In this document: in pieces, positions 16,372-25,851 of the stretch
Layout: the number at the start of each line of letters is the position of its first letter
Position numbering within the stretch: the first letter of the stretch is position 1
NCBI RefSeq assembly: GCF_005503145.1
Contig: NZ_SCNV01000005.1
Span: 62,001-126,000, forward strand
Source: Burkholderia sp. 4M9327F10
GTDB lineage: Bacteria; Pseudomonadota; Gammaproteobacteria; Burkholderiales; Burkholderiaceae
DNA length: 64,000 bases
Direction: 5' to 3'
The notes under the pieces: model-generated
Databases searched by the model: none
Seen by the model: the letters and a program-made list of their open reading frames with translations, nothing else
What the model was told of the DNA's origin: nothing
Position numbers and translations under genes: made by a program

Positions 16372-17763
16372 ATGCGTCGATTATGGCTGCTTGCCTGCGC
16401 CCTGCTGGCGGGCTGCGCAACTTATCACCCGCAGCCGATCGCGCCGATGCAACTCGCCCAACGCTTCGAGGAGCGTACGCTTGCGAGTGCTGATTTGCGT
16501 GCGTACCTCGGCCGGCTGGTCGGGCACGATATCGATCCGTGGCCGCTGCCGCGCTGGAACCGCGAGATGCTCACGCTCGCAGCGGACTACTACAGCCCAG
16601 CCCTCGATATCGCGCGGGCACAATGGGGCACCGCCAAAGCAGGCATCGACGTCGCGAGTGCGATTCCGAACCCGGTGCTGCAACTGCCGTTCCAGTACGC
16701 GACGCCGAACCCGGGGCCCGGTGCGCCGTGGGTCGTCGGCCCTGCGCTCGACATTCCGGTCGAGACCGCGCACAAGCGCGGCTACCGGATCGACCAGGCA
16801 TCGCACCTGTCGGAAGCCGCGCGTCTGGCCATCGGCAACGAGGCGTGGACCGTGCGCACCCAGGTGCGCGACGCGCTGATTTCGCTCTACGCCGCCCGGC
16901 AGCACACCGCATTCCTGTCGCGCAAGGTCGATGCACAGCAGCAGATCGTCGCGATGGTGACGAAACGCCGCTCGGTTGGCGAAAACTCCGGACCGGACGT
17001 CGACGCGGCAGTGCTCGCAGCCACCCAGGCACAGGCCGATCTTGCCGCCGCACGCAGCGCGGAGCACGACGCGCGTGCGCTGCTCGCAATGGCGATCGGC
17101 GTGCCGGTGGCTGCGCTCGACGGGGTCCAGCTCGATCTCGACACGTTCGGCGCTGCCCCACCTGCGCCACCCGCCGCTGAGGTCCAGCGCGAGGCCGTAT
17201 TCCATCGCGCCGATCTGCTCGCATCGCTTGCCGACTATGCGGCCGCCGAGTCGGCGCTGCAGCTCGAGGTCGCGAAGCAGTATCCGGACATCCATTTCGG
17301 TCCCGGCTACACGTACGACACCGGCACGCACAAGATCGCGTTCGGGCTCGCCGGTATCACGCTGCCGGTCTTCGACCAGAACCAGGGCGGCATCGCGCAG
17401 GCGGAGGCGAAACGCAAGGAGGCCGTCGCGCGCACCACGGCCTTGCAGGACACGATTTTCAACGATCTCGACCATGCGCTCACCCAATACCAGGCGAGCC
17501 TTGACGCGGTGCAACTCTCCGTCGCACACCTCGCCACCGCGCGAAAGCTGCTGGACAGCCAGGCTGCGAGCTTCACGGCCGGCAACACCGACCGTCTGGC
17601 GCTAACCCAGGCGAGAGCAGATTACCAGGCGAGCGAGATTACCCATCTGGACGCCGTGGTCGCCGCACAGCAGACAGCCGGCAGGCTTGAAGACGCGATG
17701 CAGCGGCCCCTCGCACCGGAAACAGCCAATCCCACCGTGACCCAGGACGAGATATCACGATGA
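16372..17763 (+). CDS. TolC-type outer-membrane efflux channel
   Basis: The product (about 463 residues from this start) is a lipoprotein-type outer-membrane factor with signal MRRLWLLACALLAGC and cysteine in the lipobox. It shows the two OEP repeats with long helical hairpins (AKAGIDVASAIPNPVLQL, LAATQAQADLAAARS, AEAKRKEAVARTTALQD, LALTQARADYQASEITHLD). It would form the periplasm-spanning exit duct of an RND efflux complex. In-frame starts at 16345 (GTG) and 16360 (ATG) are also possible. It heads the operon with the adaptor (four-base overlap) and pump genes, under the four-heptamer box. Confidence 0.85.
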   Translation: MRRLWLLACALLAGCATYHPQPIAPMQLAQRFEERTLASADLRAYLGRLVGHDIDPWPLPRWNREMLTLAADYYSPALDIARAQWGTAKAGIDVASAIPNPVLQLPFQYATPNPGPGAPWVVGPALDIPVETAHKRGYRIDQASHLSEAARLAIGNEAWTVRTQVRDALISLYAARQHTAFLSRKVDAQQQIVAMVTKRRSVGENSGPDVDAAVLAATQAQADLAAARSAEHDARALLAMAIGVPVAALDGVQLDLDTFGAAPPAPPAAEVQREAVFHRADLLASLADYAAAESALQLEVAKQYPDIHFGPGYTYDTGTHKIAFGLAGITLPVFDQNQGGIAQAEAKRKEAVARTTALQDTIFNDLDHALTQYQASLDAVQLSVAHLATARKLLDSQAASFTAGNTDRLALTQARADYQASEITHLDAVVAAQQTAGRLEDAMQRPLAPETANPTVTQDEISR

Positions 17764-18839
17764 AACGCCGACTGATTCTCCTTTCCGTTGCCTCTGTGGC
17801 GCTGGTTGCGGGTGCGGGATGGTACATCCACCGGACCTTCGACGCGAGCCCGAGCGCGTCCGGCGCATCGGCGCAAGTCGCGCCCGGCCAGCCGGTGCCG
17901 ACAGTGCAAACGGTCAATGGTGAAACGGTGGTGGTGGTCGCAGCCGATGTGCAGCGCGCCAGCCATATCGACGTCGCACCACTGGTGGCCGTGGCGATCC
18001 GGCCGTCAAACGATGCATACGCGGCGGTGGTCGACCTGCAGCCACTGTTCGATCTACGCAACCGCCAGGCCACGGCACGGGCGGACTACGAGACTCTGCG
18101 CGCACAGGCCGGCAACTCCCGGGCGCAGTACGAGCGCAGCCGTGTGCTTTTCGAGGACGACCGCAACATCTCGCAGAAGAGCCTGCAGGACGCGGGGGCG
18201 GTGATGCAGGCGGATCAGGCGAAGCTGCGGGCGGCCGAATCGGCGCAAAGCGGTCTGGAAGCGACCATGCGGCAGCAGTTCGGCGACGCGCTCACGAGCG
18301 CCGCGATGGCACCGGCCTCGAGCCTGTTCCAGCGCCTGCTGACTGGGCGCACCAGCGTGTTGCGGGTCACGCTGCCGGGCGACTACACCGGCGCCGCACC
18401 CGCGCAGATCACGGTCGACACCCCCGACGGCCAGCAGGTCGCGGCGCAGATGCTCTCCGCCTCGCCGCAAGGCGACCCGGCGGTGCAGGGCAACCCGTAC
18501 TTCTATGCGACCGGCAGCACGCTGCCCGTCGGCACCCGGACGAGCGCGCACCTGCCGTCGTCGAATCCGGGTACATCCGGGATTGCGATTCCTGAACGTG
18601 CCGTCGTGTGGTACGGCGGGCAACGATGGGTCTATGTGCGCACCGCGCCGACCCGCTTCACACGGCGCTTCGTTGCGGCCACGACGACGTACACGGGCGA
18701 TCAGGGACTCGTTGTGAGCAGCGGCCTTCATGCCGGCGACCAGGTGGTGATCGATGGCGCGCAATTGCTGCTCTCCGAGGAACTGCGGCCACAAGGGATT
18801 GCCACGGCCTGCAAGGATCCGCCCGAATGCGATGACTGA
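17760..18839 (+). CDS. RND periplasmic adaptor (membrane fusion protein)
   Basis: This 359-residue adaptor begins with a membrane anchor (MKRRLILLSVASVALVAGAG). It then has a coiled-coil hairpin (ATARADYETLRAQAGNSRAQ, then QDAGAVMQADQAKLRAAESA) and beta-barrel and membrane-proximal parts (VLRVTLPGDYTGAAPAQITV, IAIPERAVVWYGGQRWVYV, GLHAGDQVVIDGAQLLLSEE). It should link the pump to the outer-membrane channel. The protein is short for a CusB/CzcB type and has no His/Met-rich N-terminal extension. A CKDPPEC tail at the C-terminus could bind metal, which is speculation. Confidence 0.8.
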   Translation: MKRRLILLSVASVALVAGAGWYIHRTFDASPSASGASAQVAPGQPVPTVQTVNGETVVVVAADVQRASHIDVAPLVAVAIRPSNDAYAAVVDLQPLFDLRNRQATARADYETLRAQAGNSRAQYERSRVLFEDDRNISQKSLQDAGAVMQADQAKLRAAESAQSGLEATMRQQFGDALTSAAMAPASSLFQRLLTGRTSVLRVTLPGDYTGAAPAQITVDTPDGQQVAAQMLSASPQGDPAVQGNPYFYATGSTLPVGTRTSAHLPSSNPGTSGIAIPERAVVWYGGQRWVYVRTAPTRFTRRFVAATTTYTGDQGLVVSSGLHAGDQVVIDGAQLLLSEELRPQGIATACKDPPECDD

Positions 18840-18881
18840 TCCGTCACCCTCCTGCGCACAACACGAAACCAGCAACTGCTC

Positions 18882-21800
18882 ATGCTCAACGCGATCATCC
18901 GGTTTTCGCTGCGCTTTCGCGGCGTTATATACGCGCTTGCCGTGCTGCTGGCCGGCTACGGTCTCTATACGCTCACGCGCGCGAAGCTCGATGTCTTTCC
19001 GGAGTTCGCACCGCCGATGAGCATCGTCCAGACCGAGGCGCCGGGTCTGACGAGCGAGCAGGTCGAGACCCTTGTGACCCAACGGATCGAAAACGCGCTC
19101 GCCGGCATGGCCGGTCTGCAGTCGATGCGTTCGAAGTCGCTGCAGGGACTGTCGGCGATCACGGTGGTGTTCGACAGCCATGCGAACCTGATGCAGGTCC
19201 GGCAGCTGGTGTCCGAGCGCGTCAATGCACTGATCGCGACGCTGCCTGCTGGCGTGCAACCGCCCAGGCTGCTGCCGCTCACCACCACGACGAGTGTGGT
19301 GCGCACCCTTGGCCTGACGTCGAAGACACGCTCGCTGATGGACCTCTATGACATCGCGCAGTGGACGGTCAAGCCGCAACTGTTAAGCGTGCCTGGCGTC
19401 GCGGATACCATCGTATTCGGCGGCGACACGCGGCAACTGCAGATCCAGGTCGATCCGGTGAAGCTGATGCGCTACGGCCTGTCGATCCAGGACGTGATCG
19501 CTGCGGCCCGCACGTCCACTGGCGTGCGCGGCGCAGGCTTCATCGAGAACGCCAATCAGCGCATCGCCATCAATACCGATGGTCAGATCAGAACACCCGA
19601 CGTACTGGCCGGTGTAGTGCTGCGCTGGAGCAATGGCGCAGCCGTGCGGCTAGGCGATGTCGCGACTGTCACATGGGGCAGTGCGCCGGCGGTGGGTGCA
19701 GCGTCGATCATGGGGCAGCCGGGCGTGATGCTGGTGCTCGAAAGCCAGTACGGCACCAATACGCTGGCTGTCACGAACGACATCGAGAAGACGCTCGCCT
19801 CGCTCAGGCCGGTCCTGGCCCAGCAAGGTGTCGACCTGAACACGAACGTGTTCCGGCCGGCTAATTTCATCGACGTGGCTGTCGCCCATTTGCGCACGGC
19901 ATTGCTGGTCGGCGCGGTGCTGGTGATTGCGGTGCTGTTCCTGTTCCTGCTCAATATCCGGACCGCGGTCATTTCAGCCGTCGCGATTCCGCTGTCACTG
20001 CTGGTCGCGATCATCGTCCTGAGTGCGTTCGGCGTGAGCCTGAACACGATGACGCTCGGCGGCCTCGCGATCGCACTCGGCGAAGTGGTCGATGACGCGA
20101 TCATCGACGTCGAAAACATCTACCGGCGGCTGCGCGAGAATCGTAGCCGGCCCGAACCCCTTCCGTCGTTCCCGGTCGTGCTGCGCGCATCGCTCGAAGT
20201 GCGAAGCGCAGTAGTCTTCGCCACCTTTATTGTGATGCTGATCTTCCTGCCGGTGCTGACGCTCTCGGGAATTGCCGGCAAGCTGTTTGCGCCGCTCGGC
20301 GTGGCCTACATCCTCGCGGTACTGGCGTCGCTCGGCGTGGCGCTTACGCTTACACCAGCGATGGCGCTTGCGCTGTTGACCCGCGGCCCGTTGCCGGCAC
20401 ACGAGCCCCGATTCCTCACCTGGCTGAAAACGCGCTATACCGCGGTGCTCATGAAGGTCGAGCAGCGGGTAAAGACAGTGATGGTGGTCGTCGCGCTGAT
20501 GTGCGTCGCGGCCCTGGCCTCGCTACCGTTCATGAGCGGCAATTTCATCCCGGAGTTGCGCGAGTGCCACTTCATCGTCCATATGGGACTCGCGCCTGGC
20601 ACGTCGCTCACCGAGTCGATGCGCATCGGCACGCAGGTTTCGCAGGCGCTGATACATATCCCTGGGGTGCGCCTGGTCGCGCAACGCGCCGGCCGGGCCA
20701 ACGAGGTGGTCGACCCGGTCGGTGTGCAACTGAGCGAGTTCGAGGTCGACCTCGAACCGATGGGCGCGGCCCGGCAGAGCACGACACTGCGCCACATCCA
20801 GCAAGCGCTCGCGCGCTTTCCCGGTCTTACCACGTCAGTCAATACGTTCCTTGTCGAGCGCATTGACGAGACCATCTCTGGCGTCACAGCGCCCGTCGTC
20901 GTCAATGTGTTTGGTGATGACCTCGACGTGATTGACCGCAAGGCCCAGGAGATCGCCCGTTTGCTCGGGACGATCCATGGGGCCGCAGGCGTGAACGTTG
21001 AATCACCTCCGGGCATCCCGGAACTTGACGTCAGGCTGAAGCCTGACCAGTTGAGCCGCTGGGGCTTCCGGCCGGTGGACGTGCTTGATGCGATCCAGAG
21101 CGCCTGGCAGGGCGCGACAGTCGCCCAAACCTACGAAGGCAGCCGGAGCTACGACGTCACGGTGGTTCTCGCGCCCGCTGCGCGCAAGGATCTGGCCGAC
21201 GTCGGCTCGCTGATGCTGCGCAATCCGGACGGGCTGGCCATACCGCTGCGCGCACTCGCGGCCATCACGCAGGTATCTGGCCGGTACCAGATCACGCACG
21301 ACGGCGGACGAAGGATGCAAACCGTCTCGGTCAACCTCGGCAGCCGTGCGGTGAGCGATTTTGTCGGCGAAGCGCAGGCGCGCGTGAATCGCGAAATCGT
21401 GATGCCCAAAGGCACCTACGCGGTGTTCTCCGGCGAGAGCGAGGCACGCGCGCAGTCACAGCACGACCTGCTTGCATACGGCGCGATGTCCGCGGTCGGC
21501 ATTGCACTGCTGCTCTTCCTTGCGCTGAAAAGCCGGCGAGGGGTTGCGCTGGTCATGCTAAACCTGCCGTTCGCGCTGGTGGGTGGCGTGCTGAGCGTGC
21601 TGCTCACCGGTGCCAACCTGTCACTCGGCGGCATGGTGGGCTTCGTGACCCTGTTCGGCATCTCGCTGCGCAACTCGATTATGCTGATCAGCCACCTCGA
21701 ACACCTCGTGCATGTCGAAGGGGTGCCGTGGGGCATCGACGCCGCGGTACGCGGTGCGTCCGAACGGTTGATCCCGATCCTGATGACGGCGCTCGTGACC

Positions 21801-22001
21801 GCGCTCGCGCTGCTTCCGCTGGCGCTCACGAGTGGCGCGGCAGGCAACGAGATCGAGGGGCCCATGGCGATCGTCATTCTCGGCGGACTCGCCACCTCGA
21901 CGCTACTGAACCTGATCGTGCTGCCGGCACTCGCGCTACGCTACGGACGATTCGAGCGCGACACGCTGGCTGATGTGGAAGCAACGTCATCGAACGGATA
22001 G
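18882..22001 (+). CDS. RND efflux pump of the heavy-metal type
   Basis: The 1039-residue inner-membrane pump has the two six-helix halves of the HME-RND family. Near residue 400 it reads TLGGLAIALGEVVDDAIIDV followed by ENIYRRLRENRS. CzcA carries DFG...DGA and CusA has a different version of this segment, so the pump belongs to another HME subgroup whose substrate I cannot name. The C-terminal half has LGGMVGFVTLFGISLRNSIM and ILMTALVTALALLPLALTSG, both family hallmarks. A 42-base gap separates it from the adaptor gene. With its two partners it would export a metal or small toxic compound across both membranes. Confidence 0.85.
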   Translation: MLNAIIRFSLRFRGVIYALAVLLAGYGLYTLTRAKLDVFPEFAPPMSIVQTEAPGLTSEQVETLVTQRIENALAGMAGLQSMRSKSLQGLSAITVVFDSHANLMQVRQLVSERVNALIATLPAGVQPPRLLPLTTTTSVVRTLGLTSKTRSLMDLYDIAQWTVKPQLLSVPGVADTIVFGGDTRQLQIQVDPVKLMRYGLSIQDVIAAARTSTGVRGAGFIENANQRIAINTDGQIRTPDVLAGVVLRWSNGAAVRLGDVATVTWGSAPAVGAASIMGQPGVMLVLESQYGTNTLAVTNDIEKTLASLRPVLAQQGVDLNTNVFRPANFIDVAVAHLRTALLVGAVLVIAVLFLFLLNIRTAVISAVAIPLSLLVAIIVLSAFGVSLNTMTLGGLAIALGEVVDDAIIDVENIYRRLRENRSRPEPLPSFPVVLRASLEVRSAVVFATFIVMLIFLPVLTLSGIAGKLFAPLGVAYILAVLASLGVALTLTPAMALALLTRGPLPAHEPRFLTWLKTRYTAVLMKVEQRVKTVMVVVALMCVAALASLPFMSGNFIPELRECHFIVHMGLAPGTSLTESMRIGTQVSQALIHIPGVRLVAQRAGRANEVVDPVGVQLSEFEVDLEPMGAARQSTTLRHIQQALARFPGLTTSVNTFLVERIDETISGVTAPVVVNVFGDDLDVIDRKAQEIARLLGTIHGAAGVNVESPPGIPELDVRLKPDQLSRWGFRPVDVLDAIQSAWQGATVAQTYEGSRSYDVTVVLAPAARKDLADVGSLMLRNPDGLAIPLRALAAITQVSGRYQITHDGGRRMQTVSVNLGSRAVSDFVGEAQARVNREIVMPKGTYAVFSGESEARAQSQHDLLAYGAMSAVGIALLLFLALKSRRGVALVMLNLPFALVGGVLSVLLTGANLSLGGMVGFVTLFGISLRNSIMLISHLEHLVHVEGVPWGIDAAVRGASERLIPILMTALVTALALLPLALTSGAAGNEIEGPMAIVILGGLATSTLLNLIVLPALALRYGRFERDTLADVEATSSNG

Positions 22002-22446
22002 GGCAAAGCAGTCTGACTGCCAGCGTGCAGGCAGGACAACGAGGCGTTTTCGGTGCGACTGGTGCCGTAAACCTTGAAACACAGCGGGGGCTAGTTTCCT
22101 CAATGAGGAGAATCGCCATGTCGACCACTCGATACACGTTCGACGCCCTCTGCATGATGGCAGGTGCCGCATGTTCTTTGCTGGTGAGCAAGCCTGCGCC
22201 CGGATGCGCTGCCGGAGAGAAAACCGGGACATCGACGCCCTGTGGTGTTCGTTGTACGGCAGCAACCTGACTGGGGCGGGGCGGCCCGGTCGTTGGCATA
22301 TAGCGTCGTGACACGGCCACCCGGGTGGCCGTCACGCCTGGGATGTCCGTGTCGTGCTGTTGTGATCGGCAAAGGCATCTCGCAGCGTGCGGCTACCCTT
22401 TCGGACCCGGTGCCCCGCCGGGTACATTATTTTCTTTGAGTTGCAT
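22002..22446. other. Gap after the RND operon
   Basis: No convincing gene is seen in these 445 bases. A 50-codon frame starting at 22118 after GAGGAGAATCGCC has an acceptable ribosome site but no recognisable product. A strong hairpin at 22308-22335 ends the region. Confidence 0.4.
22308..22335. terminator. Hairpin, possible terminator of the RND operon
   Basis: A perfect 20-bp palindrome (ACGGCCACCC with its complement) lies at 22313-22332, flanked by GTGAC and GTCAC. It could end transcription of the efflux operon, although no T-run follows. Confidence 0.35.
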
Positions 22447-24468
22447 ATGCACGCATGGCTCAACAGCATTAGCGGGCACCCCTACATCGTGCTGGCGATC
22501 GTCTTCGGCGTCGCATGCGCGGAATCGCTGGCGGTCGTCGGAACAATCATCCCTGCGGGAATCGTGATGTTTGCCGCCGGCGCGCTGATCGGCGCAGGCG
22601 TGCTGAATGCCTGGGCGACCCTGGTCATTGCCGCACTGGGGGCAATCTCGGGCGACGGCATCAGCTTCGAACTTGGCTACCGGTATCACCGCGAAGTGCG
22701 CACGTGGTGGGTCGATAAGGGACACGCGGCGCTGTGGGAGCGGGGCGAGCGCTTCGTTCAACGGCACGGCGGGAAAAGTATCGTCCTCGCACGCTTCTTC
22801 GCGCCGGTACGCGCGATTGTGCCGCTGGTCGTCGGCGCCGCGCACATGCCGCGGCGCAGGTTTTATCCGATCAACGTGGGCTCCGCGCTGGCGTGGTCTC
22901 TCGCGCATATCGGCCCGGGGATCGTGTTCGGCGCATCCGCGCAACTGGCCGAAGCGGTTAGTGCCCGACTTGCCGTGATGCTGCTGGTGCTGGCCACACT
23001 CGTATGGCTGGTCGTGCGGCTGACACGCGTCGCTGTTCAACGGGGCGTACCGCTTGCTGGCAACGCCGTCGGGCTCGCGCTGCGCCGCCTTAGGCGACGG
23101 CATCCGGAGCTGGCGGGACGATTGATGCTCATCCTCGATCCGGACAAGGCGGAGTTCCAGACGCTGGCCATGTTAACGCTGCTGTTCATTGCCAGTATCT
23201 GGCTGTTCCTTGGCATCCTGCAGGACGTGGTCGCACAGGATCCACTGGTGCGCGCCGACACCGCGCTCTACAGTTTCTTGCAGACGTTGCGTACGTCGCT
23301 GACCGATCAGCTGATGGTGGGCATCATAGAGTTGAGCGGCTATGACGCCGGTCTGCTGGTGGCCGCCGGTGTCCTGATCGCGCTGCTCGTGCGACGGTGC
23401 TGGCGCACCGCAGGCTGGTGGGTAGTCACGGTCGGTATAGCCGCAGCACTGAGTCCCGTGGTCGAGCCCGGAGGCAGTTACGTCCGGCCACTGAACTGGC
23501 ACACGGGCGTCGCACATGCGCCCCTTCCAGATGGGCATGCGACGTTCACCCTGCTTGTGTACGGGTTCCTCTGCTGGTTGCTGGTCGGCCGGCAGGCACC
23601 GCTCTGGCGTAACGCGGTGATGGTCATCGTCGCCCTCTGGGTCACGATGACCGGATTTGCTCGCCTGTATCTCGGGGAAGACTGGCTCGCGGGGGTACTG
23701 GGCGGCTGGAGCCTCGGGCTTGCATGGTTTGCGGTTGTGGCTGGCACCTATACCTACCAGCAGGTGCGTGACGATTTACGCCCAAAAATTCTGGCATGCG
23801 TGACTGGCGGTGTCATTGTCATCTTCGGGGCCTGGGCGATCCCCGCACATCTTCAGACGGATCTCGCACGCTACAGCCCCGAAACGCACGAGACCGCGCT
23901 CACATTAAACCAGTGGACTGATGGTGGATGGCGCGCGCTACCGGCCCGACGTAGCGAAATCAGCGGCGATGAAGAGGAAAAGTTCCCACTGCAATGGGCC
24001 GCCAGTGACCGTGTCGTCACGCGCCAACTTGAGTCTGCGGGTTGGCAAGCCGCACCGGCATGGTCAGTCAGGTCCGCCTTGCAGTGGCTGTTGCCAAAGA
24101 CATCGATTGACACGTTGCCCGTGCTGCCGAAATTTGCGGACGGCACGAACGCTCAACTTACCTTTGTGAAATTCGATGCGCAGCGGTCGATGACCCGGTG
24201 GGTGGTGCGTCTGTGGCGTTCCCGCTACAGGGTGATGACTGGCAGCGACGCCGGCATACCTGTCTGGTATGGCGCGCTGTATCAGGAAGCGTTTTCGCAG
24301 CCGTGGCATCTGGTCACCCTCGGCACCACGACAAACTGGCCGGATCCGTCCGGCATCTCCCCGCTGTTGCCTGCAGGCTTGCGGACGTTGAGCCTTTCGA
24401 TCGACGCCGGGTCGGTCCGGCACGCGTTGCTGGTCCTGCCAACCGTCTCCGCAGCGTCACCACATTGA
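22447..24468 (+). CDS. DedA-PAP2-LssY fusion membrane protein
   Basis: The 673-residue protein fuses three parts. Residues 1-200 are a DedA/SNARE-associated membrane domain (VACAESLAVVGTIIPAG, GDGISFELGYRYH, LARFFAPVRAIVPLVVGAAH). Residues 240-440 are a PAP2 phosphatase domain (PDGHATFTLLVYGFLCW, TGFARLYLGEDWLAGVLGGW). The C-terminal 200 residues match the LssY C-terminal domain (LESAGWQAAPAWS, TFVKFDAQRSMTRWVVRLWR, PVWYGALYQEAF). Such proteins are linked to lipid carrier recycling and envelope maintenance. I chose ATG 22447, since the frame upstream has no domain content. It may act on undecaprenyl phosphate, but that is inferred from the two halves. Confidence 0.8.
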   Translation: MHAWLNSISGHPYIVLAIVFGVACAESLAVVGTIIPAGIVMFAAGALIGAGVLNAWATLVIAALGAISGDGISFELGYRYHREVRTWWVDKGHAALWERGERFVQRHGGKSIVLARFFAPVRAIVPLVVGAAHMPRRRFYPINVGSALAWSLAHIGPGIVFGASAQLAEAVSARLAVMLLVLATLVWLVVRLTRVAVQRGVPLAGNAVGLALRRLRRRHPELAGRLMLILDPDKAEFQTLAMLTLLFIASIWLFLGILQDVVAQDPLVRADTALYSFLQTLRTSLTDQLMVGIIELSGYDAGLLVAAGVLIALLVRRCWRTAGWWVVTVGIAAALSPVVEPGGSYVRPLNWHTGVAHAPLPDGHATFTLLVYGFLCWLLVGRQAPLWRNAVMVIVALWVTMTGFARLYLGEDWLAGVLGGWSLGLAWFAVVAGTYTYQQVRDDLRPKILACVTGGVIVIFGAWAIPAHLQTDLARYSPETHETALTLNQWTDGGWRALPARRSEISGDEEEKFPLQWAASDRVVTRQLESAGWQAAPAWSVRSALQWLLPKTSIDTLPVLPKFADGTNAQLTFVKFDAQRSMTRWVVRLWRSRYRVMTGSDAGIPVWYGALYQEAFSQPWHLVTLGTTTNWPDPSGISPLLPAGLRTLSLSIDAGSVRHALLVLPTVSAASPH

Positions 24469-24586
24469 AACGCTGAGCCGCGAATGATCATGCCACACTA
24501 CGCCGTGAGACAGGCCCGGATCTTTGCACCGCTCGCTAGCGGACGAAGGCGTGTCACGATCGCACTCCCTCTACCCATGACAGCCT

Positions 24587-25792
24587 ATGACCGCTAACAC
24601 ACCTACCGTCACCAGAATCGCCATTCCGCGCACGGTCTGGGCGCTCGGCTTCGTCAGCCTCTTCATGGACCTGTCGTCCGAACTCGTACACGCGTTGCTC
24701 CCGGTGTTCCTCGTGACCACAATGGGCATGAGCGTGGCCGCGCTCGGCGCGCTCGAAGGCGCGGCGGAAGCAACGGCGATGATCGTCAAGGTCTTCTCCG
24801 GGCCGCTCAGTGACTGGCTTGGCCGGCGCAAGGGTCTGCTGTTGCTCGGCTACGGGCTGGCGGCGCTGACTAAGCCGCTGTTCCCACTCGCGACCACGCC
24901 CGCCTGGGTCGTGACGGCCCGCCTGCTCGATCGCGTCGGCAAGGGCATTCGCGGCGCCCCGCGCGATGCGCTGGTGGCGGACGTGGCGCCGCCGGAAATT
25001 CGCGGCGCGTGTTTTGGACTGCGTCAGTCGATGGATACCATTGGCGCGTTCCTCGGACCCGCGCTCGCCATCGCGCTGATGTTCTGGTTTGCCGACCACA
25101 TCCGCACGGTCCTCTGGTTCGCCGTCGTGCCGGCCTTCATCGCGATCGGCCTGATCGCGTTCGGCATCGACGAGCCCGGGCATGCACCAGAGCGGCGTAC
25201 CTTCCGTTCTCCTCTTCATTGGCGTGCGCTGCGCAAGTTCCCGGCGCGCTACTGGTTCATCGTCATCATCGGCGCAACCTTCACGCTCGCGCGTTTCAGC
25301 GAAGCCTTTCTCGTGTTGCGCGCCCAGCAGACCGGGCTGGATATGGCGTGGATTCCCGGCGTGATGGTCGTAATGAGCCTTGCCTATTCGCTGTCGGCCT
25401 ATCCGGTCGGAGTGCTTTCGGACCGGCTGGATCGCCGCCTCCTGCTGGCGCTCGGCATGGTACTGCTGATCGCGGCCGATCTGCTGCTCGGCATGGGCCA
25501 GTCGGCCCTGTCAGTGTTCATTGGTGCCGCCGTGTGGGGCCTGCACATGGGTTTCACACAGGGCATTCTCGCTGCGATGGTGTCCGAGACGGCCCCCTCA
25601 GCGCTGCGCGGCACAGCGTTCGGCGTGTTCAACCTGGTCTGCGGCCTCTGCATGCTGCTCGCGAGCGCGCTGGCCGGCTGGCTGTGGGACCGCTTTGGCG
25701 CATCAACCACCTTTCTCGCTGGTGGGGCGCTTGTCGTCGTGCCGTTGCTCCTGTGCTGGTACGCGCCGCGACAGGAGGCGTCGCGGGCCTGA
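24587..25792 (+). CDS. MFS transporter
   Basis: The 401-residue permease has 12 predicted spans and the MFS loop motif GPLSDWLGRRKGLLL between spans 2 and 3. The segment LLDRVGKGIRGAPRDALVAD and RGACFGLRQSMDTIGAFLGP place it in a subgroup often found beside metal-resistance and efflux genes. The ATG at 24587 lies after a short gap behind the DedA-PAP2 gene, on the same strand. The substrate is unknown. It is the last intact gene of the metal island before IS sequences begin. Confidence 0.75.
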   Translation: MTANTPTVTRIAIPRTVWALGFVSLFMDLSSELVHALLPVFLVTTMGMSVAALGALEGAAEATAMIVKVFSGPLSDWLGRRKGLLLLGYGLAALTKPLFPLATTPAWVVTARLLDRVGKGIRGAPRDALVADVAPPEIRGACFGLRQSMDTIGAFLGPALAIALMFWFADHIRTVLWFAVVPAFIAIGLIAFGIDEPGHAPERRTFRSPLHWRALRKFPARYWFIVIIGATFTLARFSEAFLVLRAQQTGLDMAWIPGVMVVMSLAYSLSAYPVGVLSDRLDRRLLLALGMVLLIAADLLLGMGQSALSVFIGAAVWGLHMGFTQGILAAMVSETAPSALRGTAFGVFNLVCGLCMLLASALAGWLWDRFGASTTFLAGGALVVVPLLLCWYAPRQEASRA

Positions 25793-25851
25793 TGGATTCT
25801 TATCAACGACTTCATTGCAATGAATGCACTCGAAGCAACCAACCAGGCGCT

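Noticed and set aside
16381..17529. A 382-codon minus-strand frame
   Set aside because: It lies opposite the outer-membrane channel gene and reflects high GC at third positions. No domain is seen.
18054..19379. A 441-codon minus-strand frame across the adaptor and pump genes
   Set aside because: It spans two real genes in antisense and its translation is Arg- and His-rich without structure.
22118..22270. A 50-codon frame with an acceptable ribosome site
   Set aside because: The translation has a short hydrophobic stretch but no convincing signal peptide or homologue in memory. I could not separate it from chance.
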